Shown here one piece after another: positions 10,716 to 22,599 of a DNA stretch of 64,000 nucleotides. A model generated the notes under the pieces. The model ran no database searches and was not told the DNA's origin. It saw nothing but the letters and a program-made list of their open reading frames with translations. A program made the position numbers and the translations under genes. The stretch spans positions 511,001-575,000 of the forward strand of contig JAMJFZ010001816.1 in NCBI GenBank assembly GCA_026225945.1, written 5' to 3'. Numbering within the stretch: the first letter of the stretch is position 1; each line of letters opens with the position of its first letter. The stretch is from Cricetomys ansorgei. Lineage: Eukaryota > Chordata > Mammalia > Rodentia > Nesomyidae.

Positions 10716-12655
10716 ATGAAAAAAGCAAGAGAAACAGAACAGCTATCTTCATAGTGTAACACATTATATTTTTATAGATCCCTTATTGACAGTTTAACCC
10801 CATTGTAGTAAAAGTCTAATAATCATATTTGGTTGATGAAAAAGAAGAGATTGTAATAGTAAATGAAATTATTGCTTGAATCTAATAAAAAAAGTTCTTT
10901 TTAAAATTGAATCTTAATGGTATGTCTCCATCAATATGATCAGTCCTTTGCTTTATAAAATGGTATAGCTAAAACACAATAGGTAAGATGCACCTTATTC
11001 TTAAAATTATAAAATATCAAGAATTCATATATTTCCAACAATTGATATGATAAACATAATATGTAACGTTATATAGTACTTACTCATATTTTTGAATTGC
11101 ATGCGTTTTGGTTCAGGTTATTTTTGTGTCAATCTAATGTTCTTATTGATATGACTGATTATCTAATTAATCCTGAGTGTTTTGAACTTCAAGTTTTGCT
11201 TTTCATCCCCTATATCTATAAAGAAATCCAGTGCTTTTGTTGATAAAATAAAATTATTCATATGCATACATATTATATATGTATATAGAGAGAATTCTGA
11301 AGTATAGATTGTTTTATACATTTTACAACAGTTTGGACTAGCAGTTGTCCTCATATATTGTTAATATCAGCTATAGGTGAGAAAACATATTATATAAACT
11401 GCACTTCACACCATGAGCAATAAATAAATGATGAAACCAGGTGGTCTTAGCCATCATTTTTCCTTCTTTATGAAAGGTCAATTTATCTCTTAATGATTGG
11501 ACACTTCCCCTATTCCACATTGTGATATACTAAAAAGTTCCTTAAAGAGATTAAAATTATTTGAAATTAAAAGAATTTACTATCACATTCATTCTTATCA
11601 TGACACAAAGTAACTATCAAATTTTTCTACAGAAATCTTCATAGCTGCATCCATTTCATTAGTATCCCTCTAATTATAGACTAGGGTCTTATTGTCTCAT
11701 TCATTGATCATGATTTTTATGTGTTATGAAATGTAAGTAAGAAGAGTACACAGACATTTTCTAGAAGATGGGTTCATAGTTTATCTTTAATAGGTGTGAT
11801 ATTGGATGAACTGCTTAGCCTCTTCTATCTTTTTTAGTTTTGTTCTTTAGATGTGTGTTTTCTAATAGTTTTTACCTTCATGAAATACTGAAGGTGAGGT
11901 CAAAGTGCTTTGGCATGTCTTATATTCAGAAGATCCATCCACTCTGGCTTATTTGCATCTGGGAAGATTATGATATCAACAGAAAACATCTCTGAACAGC
12001 AAAAATAAATGACTCCAAGTTCAGGAAAATAAAGATATTTTCAAACACCATGTAAATCTTCATAAAAACTCATCATACAATTTCATAAGAAATGTTGAAG
12101 AAGTGGCTTGTAGAAAATCCACCAATTATATAAATAAAAAGGCCTAGTAAAAGGCCTTTACCAGAGGCCTAGTAAAATGATATTGCAGGTGTTACTCATT
12201 ACAATCCACAAATAAAGACATTTTACAATATAATACTAATAATTTTAATATCTTTAAAATAAGAGTCATAGAAATACAATAATGAAAATGGGGAAAAATA
12301 AAGAAGAGGATTGCAGAGCTGAGGACAACATGACAAAGGACCACACGTTACAGGTTAACAGAGTAATTATTTATTTTGTAAATTCTGGAGTCTAGAACTT
12401 CAATATGCAGACAGGGTAGGTGTCATCCTCAGAGAGCTCCTCTTGGTTGATAAACAGGTCTTTCATTTTTGTCTTTGTACAGATTTCTTGTCTAATTAAT
12501 GTTTTTAGATAATACCAGTCTTACCTCAATACAGACTATCTACAAGACCTTTCATCGCCTTAGTGATCTATTGAAGCAATAACTCCAAATTCTGAAGAAT
12601 TATGGATTAGATGAGACCATACTTTATTTTATAATAAAAATTGTGAATTTAAATG
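10716..12655. other. unassigned AT-rich DNA
   Basis: No gene or repeat family recognised. At 12140-12177 there is a small direct repeat (AGGCCTAGTAAAA twice) around a palindrome AAAGGCCTTT. Confidence 0.55.
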
Positions 12656-12658
12656 AAT

Positions 12659-12934
12659 TTAAGCTAAAGATGAGCTAACCACAAAGTACAAGCCTTGAGT
12701 GAACCGAAACTTAGAGATGGAATGAAATTTACCCTGCTTTAGGTCATGGTTTCCGAAATCATAGTCTAGAATACTTATCAATAAATCATTTTCAGAGTAT
12801 TCAAGTGGAATGCATTCTTTCCTAATAACTCTAAAACAGTAATTTTTTTCACCAATGTTAGATGTTTGCACTTTAGAAATAGCACAACTGACTAAAGCAT
12901 TAATACCTTCTAGTGTTATGAAGTAGTTGGGCAC
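12659..12934 (-). other. unassigned 91-codon reading frame, weak C2-domain look
   Basis: An uninterrupted minus-strand frame of 91 codons. Its composition is less biased than that of the surrounding chance frames. It contains LLISILDYDFGNHDL, which resembles the strand-loop-strand pattern of C2 domains (hydrophobic strand, then DYD, then a G and an ND-like step). I do not recognise the gene. No promoter, splice sites or second homologous block were found, so this may be a decayed retrocopy fragment or chance. Confidence that it is real coding sequence is low. Confidence 0.2.
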
Positions 12935-13199
12935 CAGTTTGACTTCTTCATATACAATGAAGTTTTGTCTTCAGCAAGAGGTCCTTACTAAAGACTGTGG
13001 AGAGTACAATAATAATCTTGTTTGTGCATATGATATTTTTGTGTGGGTGTTGGGAGAGTTTAACAGACACTTTTGGCCAATGACTCAACAAGATGTAACC
13101 CATTGCAATCCTGTGAGATTTACCCTGGTGTCATTTGATGTCAGGGTGAGTCATTATCTCCCCCATTACATGACAGCTATGTATATATTTCAGGAAGCC

Positions 13200-13585
13200 T
13201 ATAGAGCTTCGCTTTGTTTCAACTTACCACAAGCTAGAGTCATAAGAGAATGAAACTCAATTGAGAAAATGCCTTTACAATATCCACCTGTAAGGCATTT
13301 TCTTAATTATTGATTGGTGTAGGAGGGCCCAAGCCCATTGTGTGTTGTTTTATCCCTGAGCTGGTGGTCCTGGGATCCACAGGAAGGAAGGCTGAGAGCA
13401 AGTAGGAGCAAGCCAGTAAGCAACACTCGTTTATGACCTATAAATCAGAACCTGCCTCCAGGTTCTTGCCTTGTTTAAGCTCCTGTCTTTGATGATGACT
13501 TGAAATGAAAATAAACCCTTTCCTTTGTAATTTAGTATTTGGTTATGTTTCTTTGCAGCAATTGAACCCCTATCTAAGACAGTTC
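13200..13585 (+). mobile_element. dispersed rodent repeat (ACAAGCTAGAGTCAT type)
   Basis: Recognised by its ordered blocks: CACAAGCTAGAGTCATAAGA, TTGAGAAAATGCCT, AGGAGGGCCCAAGCCCATTG, GCCTCCAGGTTCTTGCC, and AATAAACCCTTTCCT before an ending CTAAGACAG. This is a common muroid dispersed element. I cannot assign its class with confidence. It has a polyadenylation-like AATAAA near its right end. Confidence 0.7.
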
Positions 13586-13686
13586 TCATATGGCTTTTCA
13601 AAAGACATTTAATGTTACTTGTTCCTTCCATTTTACCCCCTGCACCCGTCCTTTGTTCTTCTCCCTATGTATTCTTTGTAATCTAG

Positions 13687-13716
13687 TTAGGGTTAGGGTT
13701 AAAGTTAAGGTTATTA
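13687..13716 (+). repeat. short telomere-like hexamer tract
   Basis: Five hexamers in register: two exact TTAGGG units, then TTAAAG, TTAAGG and TTATTA, each further from the telomere unit. Confidence 0.6.
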
Positions 13717-13719
13717 TAT

Positions 13720-14955
13720 AATTATACTTGATATTCTGGGTAAAAATCTGTCTGCAATCACTATCTTCAGTCTGACATCATATCAATATTTAATTACTTG
13801 TAGGATCATTAATAGTACAAACACATGTAGCTGTGTAATATAATTTGATGAAATTCATGCATTTTGAAGACATCTAATCTAGCAACCAAATATTTCAAAA
13901 TAAGCATTATTTAATGGTATAATATTATGAAATAGCAAAACTTCCATTCAGTGTACAAGACAATGCAATTATTTCTAATTTAGAAAACAAAAGAAAAACA
14001 AACAAACGAAGTCACAATGCAAAAATAAGTTCTCAGATTATTCTGTAAAGAATTCCTTACATTAAACATAAAAAATGAAAACAACTTATTTATAGAAGTA
14101 AATAGTAGAATTCTGGTACTATGAGGAGAAAAATGAGTGATATAGTCAAGCTAGAGTCATCAGAGGGTAATACTGTGGGAATGAGAGGGAAGTGTGATAA
14201 ATAACACTCAGAATGATTAAAAAAGTCACACATTATTTTATGTTTACTTAAAAATACACATGTACATATATGAACATGTGTATAATATATCAATAAATTA
14301 AAATTACAACACTAGGAGTGATAATACTCTTCATAAGAACCATAGACTAACTAAAACGTCAGTGCCAGACTTAGGTCTGAAAAGAAAGATTTATTCCACA
14401 GATATTGCCTTCTACATATGAAAGGGGGCTGCACCCATGAAAGATTAACAATAACAATAACATAAACAAGACCTGAACAATGACACTACCAGATGACATG
14501 TCTGTGTCGATGGAGGAAATATCACAAGGTGCCATTCTTATATAAAGATCTACAGTCAATTAATGGCTGGTAAAAGGGACAATTACTCTTCTCCAGGGAC
14601 AAACCTCTTTATAGGTTATCCAACTCCAAGTATTCAGTTTTTAACATATATGCATATTAGAAACACTAAGCAGACTCAGCACTTTATACTTATATATGCA
14701 TATGTATATATACACACAACAATAATAAAGAAGAAAGAGGTCTTGAAGTTGAGAGGGAGGACACAAGAGATGGTAGAGTGAACAGAATATGGGTAGAAAT
14801 GATGTAAATGCAGTAATCATATGTGAAAATCTCAATCAATAATGAAATAAATGTTTTTAAAATTTGTTTCATTTGTGCATTACATTAAAAAATTCAAGAG
14901 ACTATTTCTAATGACATCCCGTTCTACTCATAAATTTGTACCTATCCCAGTCTCC
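13720..14955. other. unassigned DNA
   Basis: No gene or repeat family recognised. A weak TATATGCATA tract at 14640-14715 is the only simple repeat. Confidence 0.5.
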
Positions 14956-14959
14956 AGCA

Positions 14960-15585
14960 GTGAGGCTTCAGCCTGAAGCTGATGGGAACAGATGCAGAAG
15001 CCCAGAGCCAAATACCACGTAAAGCTCCAAAAAACTCACAGAATAAGAGTAGGAGGCATTTCAGGGACCAAAGGGATCAGGGACATCAGGAAAACAAGCC
15101 CCACATAGTCAATTAACCAGAACTATTGGGGTCCCTCAGAGTCTGAAGAGTCAGACAAAGAACCTGCAAGGTCTCCTAGATATATATGTGGCTGTCTGAC
15201 TTGGTGTACTTGCAGAAAACTTACAGGCTAAAGTGTATAGGAAGGTTATCTCATGCTTTTGCCTGCCCTTGAGACCCATTTCCTCCAGGTGGGTAGTCCA
15301 CACTCATGAAAGGACTAGTTCCTGGCTTGTTCCCATTTGTTGTGCCCTGATTGAGCAGTAACCCTGGGAGGACTGATACGTTCTATGCGCAGAAGCATAG
15401 GTAGAGTGGATGGGGTTGGAGGATGAGTGGGAAGTGGTAGGGAGATTATAAAATGGGAGGAAAGGGAAGATGGGGGGAGCTGGGAGGAAAGGAGGGATGG
15501 CAAGAGAGGTACTGATCTGTATTTTACGAATGAAGAAAAATAAATTAATTAAAAATTTAAAAAATAAAAATAAAATTCACAACAA
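14960..15585 (+). mobile_element. rodent LINE-1 3'-UTR copy 2 with A-rich tail
   Basis: Begins with AGCTGATGGGAACAGATGCA at 14979, the same 20 bases found at 46042. It then shares TTGCCTGCCCTTGAGACC, CAGTAACCCTGGGAGGA and a long GGGA-rich run with copies 1 and 3, and ends in an A-rich tail (about 15530-15580). The upstream ORF2 is absent, as expected for a 5'-truncated insertion. Confidence 0.8.
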
Positions 15586-15589
15586 TTTG

Positions 15590-18240
15590 AAAACATTGTT
15601 AATACATTTTAACACTCCACGTGTGAAAGGCCAAAATATCTATTTGTAGTTTTGTCTAAACAACATAGAGCAGTGTCCCAAATACACAACTGAATCTTAG
15701 ACATAGCACTGCAGTTAATTATGTAACACACTGAAGGAGTTTGCAATAATGTAGGGTTACAACATCATTTCAACATTAAGGTGGAAATGAAGGGTTTCTC
15801 TTTTAAGAAGAGGTATTGATGTTAAAATGAATTTGATTATATAGTTTATATACACATATATATATATACATACATACATATATATATGTAATACTAAACA
15901 TAAACAACATCAGTTCTACTGTGGAACAGAATTATCTTATATTATTTATAATTATAGTTGCTTAGATTAATATATATCCTATTCAAGACAAAATGTGTTG
16001 GAAAACTTCAATAAAGTTAACATTGTACAAACTTTCTGAAACCAAGTTTTGTGAGAAATAGAATATTAGGTAAACAAAGTTTTGCGAAATGTTCAATATT
16101 TATTGTTAAGAAATTATTTGTCAATATTTTTAGGCAGAACATGTTATTATGGACTTTAACTTTTGACATTTGGTGAATTAAAAAAGAATCTAAACTATGT
16201 CTGTGAGTTGGTCTCTAGGATTATAATGAAAAATGAAAAAGTATTCATATTTGTGGATAGAACATAGATAAAATAATATTTGTAGTTTTCCAAATATTGA
16301 GTGACATAAATTTGAAGTTTTATTGCAACACCATCATTTTTGCATTATAATAGTGTTTTAATATCTAAGAAAAGCATATCTCTTAAATTCTGAGTGTGTT
16401 TACTTTTTATTGACTTGTATTGTCAACCTAGGGCTTGTGTTGATTTATTTTCTTTTTAATATGTAGTATCAAGCGTACTTCCCTGCATATACTCAAGAAG
16501 TATCTGCTGAATATGAAAACAAAATTACGTAGCTCTTTTAATTACATTGCAGTATGTATATTTCTTTTTACCTCATTGTCTCAAACGTCTACTCTTCATT
16601 TTTCGCTCAAGCACAAAATCTCAGAGAAAATGATAAATTGTTTATTGAAACCTAGAAAATAGTTTACTTGTTGGGAGTAATTTGCATTTGCAGCCATATG
16701 AGATAATATTAATTGTCTTCCAATATGTTAACCATGTTATACTAATTAGCTGTTAGTCGTGGTGGCAAATGCTTCAGGTTAAACTTCTCTTGTGTACTGT
16801 AAAAGTACACCCTTGTACAGTCTACCACTCTTTCTTAGGATCTCTTAGGCTGATACTGTTGTTTACAGAAGAAAAGATGAACAAATGATTTGTCAGGATC
16901 TCAAAGTAAATTCTTTTATATCTCAAAATCTAATGATGGTATGGCTACTGTTTACTGACAGATGGACAGAGAACTACTTACGAGATAGAAAAGTGTATGT
17001 TGTGTCTACTGGAATTTTTTCAGGGAGGTGTAAGCAGTTGAGAGGACCAACTCTGAATATCATTTCATAGCTTATGAGCTGAGAAGGAATAAATGGATGA
17101 AGTTAGGAAAGCCTACATAGACATTGTGTCTGTTTTCTGGCAGCCATTGAGTAAACATTTCTGTGTCCCATGGCCTCTTTTCAAATATTTCTACTTTTCC
17201 ACAATCATAAAAACAATGCTATCAGGTCTAAGGCCTGAAACTTCTAAAACTATAAGCTAACAGAAGCTTTCATTTCTTTAAAATGTTTCTTTCAGCTTTT
17301 TATCACAGAAGAAACAACCAAGCAATCAATAATATCATCAGTTTATTTTAACAATGCTTTTCCATACTGGAATTGCAGATTGATTTCAATATAAACATCC
17401 CTAGATAGAAATGAATGAAATCCACATTAACAAATAAATATCTGATGTTCAGTTCTCCCCTGAAGACTGATTTGACAAAGAACAAAAATGGTAAGAGTAG
17501 ACTAGAAAATTATAAACACAAAGAAGTGGAAGGAGTCTTAAGTGAAAGCTGGTACTAGAAAAGACTTACATGCTGACCTACCACAAATGGCATTCTAAAA
17601 ATAAAGGTGGTCGAAATCTATAAATATTACATTTAATACCATGTTTCAGAAGCACACTTATTGCTTGGTATTCTGTTCACCTTAACTCGACACAGTTGTT
17701 TTCTGATAATATTTATATTTATTATATAAAGTCCCTTAAGAAAAAAAAATATTCTGATATCATACAATACCTGTATGCTCCATCATTCAAAACTTCATAG
17801 ACAAACAGCATCATCATTTATCAAGAGCTGTGCTATCACATAGACTTCATCTTTGGCATTGTCAGCAACAGCAAGCTCACCGTTCATCTTCCTACTTTTC
17901 TTTGTCTCTTTTGTATAAAGTTGCCTGTGTAAGATTTTTGAATGCAAAAAGCTGCTTTCATATACAGCTATGATGAAGAATGAACTGATTCTTTTTAGCT
18001 TAGACATGAACATTATAGAATGTACATTAACTATTAGTTTCTGTCTATGGTTTTTGGTACTTCTGTTTAGTGAATATAAATTTAGTATACATATACATTG
18101 TAACAATGATTATGTCGATTTTTAAGGCTGCATTATGTAGCTTCTTGAGAACATGTGAACATATTTTCAACTCAGGCAAATCATGACAGATCAAAGAATG
18201 CAATCTATTTAATTCTAGTTAGTGATCAAGTGGCTTTACT
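15590..18240. other. unassigned AT-rich DNA
   Basis: A short (TA)n/(TACA)n tract lies at 15850-15890. A 103-codon minus frame at 17795-18106 has no recognisable family. Nothing else is supported. Confidence 0.55.
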
Positions 18241-18241
18241 G

Positions 18242-18242
18242 A

Positions 18243-18296
<54 letters not shown>

Positions 18297-18297
18297 T
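18242..18297. repeat. (AT)25 tract forming a perfect 56-base palindrome
   Basis: Fifty bases of uninterrupted AT (18245-18294) are flanked by AGG on the left and CCT on the right, so the whole 56 bases is its own reverse complement. Confidence 0.95.
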
Positions 18298-18457
18298 TAC
18301 AAAAGGATAGATAGTTCAAACACAGCTGTATGAACAAGAAGCCACCTATTCTAGAATGGTAACCAAGAAAGCTGAACTTGAGCACTGTATAAAACTTTCA
18401 GGATTGCTGATAACTAAAGAGCTATCAGAGTCCATTCTCATAACAATTGTTATATAA

Positions 18458-18460
<3 letters not shown>

Positions 18461-18503
<43 letters not shown>

Positions 18504-18579
18504 CATATGTATAACAATATTATGTATATATGTACATAATATATACATATATTATATGTATATAATATATACAGTCTAT

Positions 18580-18618
<39 letters not shown>

Positions 18619-18620
18619 AT
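18461..18620. repeat. compound (AT)n-(TATG)n-(CA)n microsatellite
   Basis: An AT run at 18461-18496, a degenerate TATATG/TACATA middle, a CA run at 18580-18602 and a closing AT run. It opens overlapping low-complexity frames on the minus strand. Confidence 0.95.
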
Positions 18621-18624
18621 TTAT

Positions 18625-20925
18625 ATAACAATATTTTATAAGGAGAGGGGCCTGATTAATCTCTTTTTTTTTCATGGGCTTTCTGAGCACTAGGTCACTA
18701 TAACATAGCAACAATCATCAGTTATTGTAAGGAGCTTGACTGGTTATGAATTTCTGTAGTTAAAAAAATACAAGCAATCACTCCTAAGCCAAACCTGGCA
18801 GTATCAGAAATTTATGGACATAGACAAATATTTAGAAATCAATAGGAGACACACATCACATTCCTTTAAGAAAAGAATATCAGTTGCTAATCCTAGATGC
18901 TACCCAGACCAAATTTTTATGTTATAGTACTAATTATGATCCAAATTTGATGTAATGGACTTTAAATACCATCCTAAAGTTGATGATTGACTTGATAATA
19001 TTTTTACATAATGGGAAGGATCTCAGGCAGCCTACATTTTATGTCCCAGGAAATTGCTATTATCTTAGACAAATAGGAATACACCAACATATATGTCAAC
19101 AAGATCAAGTACAGCATGGAAAAATTTCATCATTGTATCAATTGTTTCATTAAAAAATAATGTTCAGTATAACTGTATGTGCATTCACTATCCTATCTAG
19201 TCCTCTAAAACACATTTATTATATGTGACTCATCTATCTCTTCCTCTTGGACTACTACTACTGTGGGGTCACTGTATATTTGTCCATCCCTAGTGGCCTC
19301 TGTGAAGTCATGTTAGACTGTTTGGTGTTGCTTAAGCCCAGGGGGGACATATTGTTTTTTAGCCTGTTACACTTGCCCTGGAACCAGATCTCAAGTTCTA
19401 ACAAGGCTCTAGCCAGTACTTGTTTTTGTATCAACTACACACCTGGCTAATGAAAAGAAATACAATCTTCATACACAGTATTCTATCTTGTAAGTGTTAA
19501 ATGTACACTACACATTCTCACACACCCTACTATAAAAGAGTGTCCACATCTTTGTCAAACTTAATATTTTTTATCTCTACATATTTATCAGTCTTATGAT
19601 TTCCAAATTGTAGCAATCTATACTTAAAAAATATCATCCATGTCTTCTAATAGCCATTGCTCAGACTTTAAAGCCTGCTTGAAGACCATGGAAACAGCAT
19701 TTAGCTTTCATTTTTACATCCTACAAACCCTGCTCTACACCAATCTTGTTACATTTTGACTTCCAGTGACTTGGAGAGACACCTTTGGTCTGCTCTATTT
19801 CTCCTCAGTAGATTGTGTTAGTTGATATCTACTTACCTAATTCATATCCTGGTCTAAATCATTCTGATAATCCATAGCCATTTCCATATCAAAAGGATTA
19901 TGACACAAAATTGAGGAATGATTTCTTTTTCTCAGAAGGCTATGTGTAGTATGATCTTCCTTTGAAAGAGAGCCCAGAAGAAACAGCAGGTGGTGCCACT
20001 CACTGCTCACAGAATGAACAGAAACTGGAAACATATACTGAAGTATTCCACCAACAATTTCTGAACCTTCTGTCTATATTTTCTTGGATTCTTGCTAATT
20101 CTCTTGTGTGCTCACTGCTCCATTAGCTACTCTGATTAATTTGGCTGACATGCTGCAGCCAAGTCTGTCCAATTTCTCTCATACAGTTTGTAATTAGTGA
20201 TACTTTCAACTGGACTCCTCACGGTATGGTGAGGCTAATCTACACATCTCACTTCAACCATGACGACTAGGGGCCCATATTCCAGAAGCAAATAGAAGAA
20301 TGAAGGACAGAAATAAACTATTTCTTATAGAATATTTCTTATCTTTTAAAATTCATTATCAACTTTATTTTCCTGAAGCATTAAGTGTGAATTTTATACC
20401 TGGTTAAAATCACATAATTATGTTTAAAACATTCAGCATCCTTTCTTGTAACATATCCTCTAGATTAACATTAATGGTACATTATCATCTTTTGTAACCT
20501 TACAATGCTAGTGACATATCAGATCCTCTTTGCTTGTAATTATAGAATAATAACCACAGCCAATTCTCTCTCCCCTCTTACTCAACTATTATGACTTCAT
20601 TCTCATTTTTTATGAAATTACCACTTTTAGATTCAATATGTGAGTGAAGTAGTGAACTGCTTTTCTTCCTCTACCTGATTTATTTTACTGAACACAGTGA
20701 CTTAGTTTTGCTGTGTCGTCACAGATTATATGATGCTATTCATTTTGGTGAGCAAATAGGAGTGTGGTGTATTGTATATGCCACAGGACATAGGAGGATC
20801 TGAATAATTTGTGATATTCTACTACTATAAATTTAGTAAATTCAACTGAATGGCTGTAAACTCATAACCACACATTAAATATAAAAATTCTAGGTTCAGG
20901 AGAAACACATTCTTTTAAATAATAT
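18625..20925. other. unassigned DNA
   Basis: No gene or repeat family recognised. Two short frames (plus strand at 19.25-19.45 kb, minus strand at 19.84-20.03 kb) lack any family signature. Confidence 0.5.
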
Positions 20926-20929
20926 TTTC

Positions 20930-21245
20930 ATTTATTCTTATACAATGTCACAGATGTACAATGTATTTTGATTATTTCCTTCTGTAAATCTTCTTTTGAA
21001 ACTCCCACTGGACACATGCAAAAATCTACCCCTGCCAAACTCATATCCTCTTTTCAAATAAGAATACTATAACCCACTGAGTCCAATTAGTTTGACTTAT
21101 GTGAAAATCAGTAGGAAGTCATCCACTGAAGCATGAGTGACCTACCAGGGTCTGTGTTACTAACTTAAATAGATTCTCCCTCCTCTAGTAGCCATCAGCT
21201 TTCACTAGCTCCTCAGCTAGGAAAGGGGACTGGCTCCCTCTTGAG
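20930..21245 (-). mobile_element. LINE-1 3'-UTR fragment, inverted (copy 1 of the second type)
   Basis: The plus strand shows TACAATGTATTTTGATTAT near the left end, CCACTGAGTCCAATTAG, and CTAGCTCCTCAGCTAGG near the right end. These are landmarks of the inverted 3' end of a muroid LINE-1. Similar material lies at 48790-49500 and 63150-63720. It abuts the ERV LTR to the right. Confidence 0.6.
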
Positions 21246-21249
21246 TGCA

Positions 21250-21620
21250 AAAATCTGGTCATGTCCAGGAAATTCTGTTTTTCAGCATTCCTCTCCCTTC
21301 TCCTCAAACTGCTTTTGTCTCTGTGTCTTATCCTGTCCTTTATTCTAACTCTTATGAGCTAAGAGCCTGGTTTTCTATCATAAGAGTTGGGCATGTCCTC
21401 ACTCTGACTCACTTCCAAATCTTCCTCCAATTCACTACTTTGCCTGACCTTCATTCTTACTCACCTCAGATGTCATTTCCTGTGAGACATTGAATTCTTC
21501 TGGGTTCTGCTTCCTGTTTACCAAGGTCACATTAAAGGTCAAACTACCACTGCCTTCTGAATATTGACATTAAAGGTTTGTACCAAAATTCTTTTTATAT
21601 TCCATCTGGACCACACAAGC
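21250..21620 (-). mobile_element. LTR of class II rodent ERV (3' LTR position)
   Basis: Similar to 3130-3420 in the window: AGAGTTGGGCATGTCCTCAC, TTCTGCTTCCTG, ACTACCACTGCCTTCTGAAT, and ATTAAAGG occur in the same order. In minus orientation it follows an integrase remnant, so it sits where a 3' LTR should. Its distal part is missing or replaced by LINE-1 sequence. Confidence 0.6.
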
Positions 21621-21624
21621 CTCT

Positions 21625-21950
21625 GAATGTGACCCCTTCAAACAGACCCCTGGATGTGATCACTTCATATAGCATTATAGATTTGATCCCTACCTATCTA
21701 TCACACAAGCCTATTCCTCTACATATTCCCCTTATCTGCTTAAGATATAAATTGTGCTATGAAAAGAACTCTAACACATTTTGACTATAACAACAGAAAC
21801 AATTATCAATCCCATAAAATTAACAGTCTGAATGTCCTTCTGAAGATCCATTTTAGCTATTTATGTGATTATCTTCCATAACTGCAGCAACCATCAGTTC
21901 TGGTTATCTGTCAAGTTCTGCTCAATATTCTTTCAGCAAATGTCTGTTTC
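21625..21950 (-). other. decayed ERV sequence between integrase and LTR
   Basis: It lies between the integrase fragment and the LTR in the same orientation and so is probably ERV-derived. No env or dUTPase motif is recognisable. Confidence 0.35.
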
Positions 21951-21954
21951 AGCA

Positions 21955-22320
21955 TCAAGAGTTTCCAGTCTGACAAACTATTGCCTCTACTCCAGTCACT
22001 TTTATTGAGCTGTTTTTCTGATAGGAAGCTTCATACTCAGATTGAATCTTTATCAATTTTGATGATGCCCATAGATTTTCATCTCCTGTGGTAATAAAAG
22101 TAAATCCTCTTTCCCAAAGTATCACATTCCTTGAATTCCATTCTGATTTTAACACATTCTTATAGTATATAGGCATATTTACTTCAGCAGATTTTTCCTA
22201 CAGTCCAATATCTTTCAGCAGTTGTTGTTCATAACACATTGGCACTAATAAAGTGTTCTGCAATCTATCTCTACAACAGCCACTGAAAATAAATTGTAAA
22301 CAATTTTCTCAATCCATAGT
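21955..22320 (-). pseudogene. class II ERV integrase C-terminal fragment
   Basis: A minus-strand frame starting at 22176 (73 codons) holds the DNA-binding C-terminal domain pattern of betaretrovirus-like integrases: a Lys/Trp step (KSEWNSRNVILWERGFTF), then an acidic loop and a LWASSKLIKI strand, where the family has a tryptophan-rich small barrel. The frame upstream to about 22320 reads in the same direction with one stop, and may be the linker after the catalytic core. The catalytic D,D-35-E core itself is absent. The fragment cannot be active. An LTR-like sequence follows in the correct order. Confidence 0.7.
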
Positions 22321-22399
22321 TTTCATTATATGGTTAATATCTTGTTGGCTGACTCTGAAGCAAATACATTGGAGAGAATGTTAAAGTAATTAATTTAAC

Positions 22400-22595
22400 T
22401 TAACATGTATTGGTGTTTTATCTGTATGAATGTCTGTGAATCACATGCATGCAGTGTGCTGAGAGTTATCACGTATTCTGGGACTGGAATTGTAGACAGT
22501 TACATGCATCCATGTGCGTGCTGGGACTCAGACCCAGATCCATTAGAAGAGTAGTCAAAAATCTCACCCATTAAGCCATCACTCCAGCCACATCC
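22400..22595 (-). mobile_element. B3/B2-type SINE
   Basis: Read on the minus strand from 22595 it begins TGGCTGGAGTGATGGCTTAA (tRNA-like head with the A box), continues through TGAGTCCCAGCA near the B box, and on to the GTCTGTGAATC-like 3' part. It is diverged from the B2/B3 pattern but full in layout. Confidence 0.75.
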
Positions 22596-22599
22596 CTGA

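Noticed and set aside
12927..13253. 108-codon plus-strand frame
   Set aside because: No recognisable domain, and its right end runs into a dispersed repeat that begins at about 13200.
17795..18106. 103-codon minus-strand frame
   Set aside because: No family signature and no supporting splice sites or second exon.
1975..22320. The LTR-gag piece and the integrase-LTR piece as the two ends of one interrupted provirus
   Set aside because: On the minus strand the 3' piece lies upstream of the 5' piece, the reverse of proviral order.
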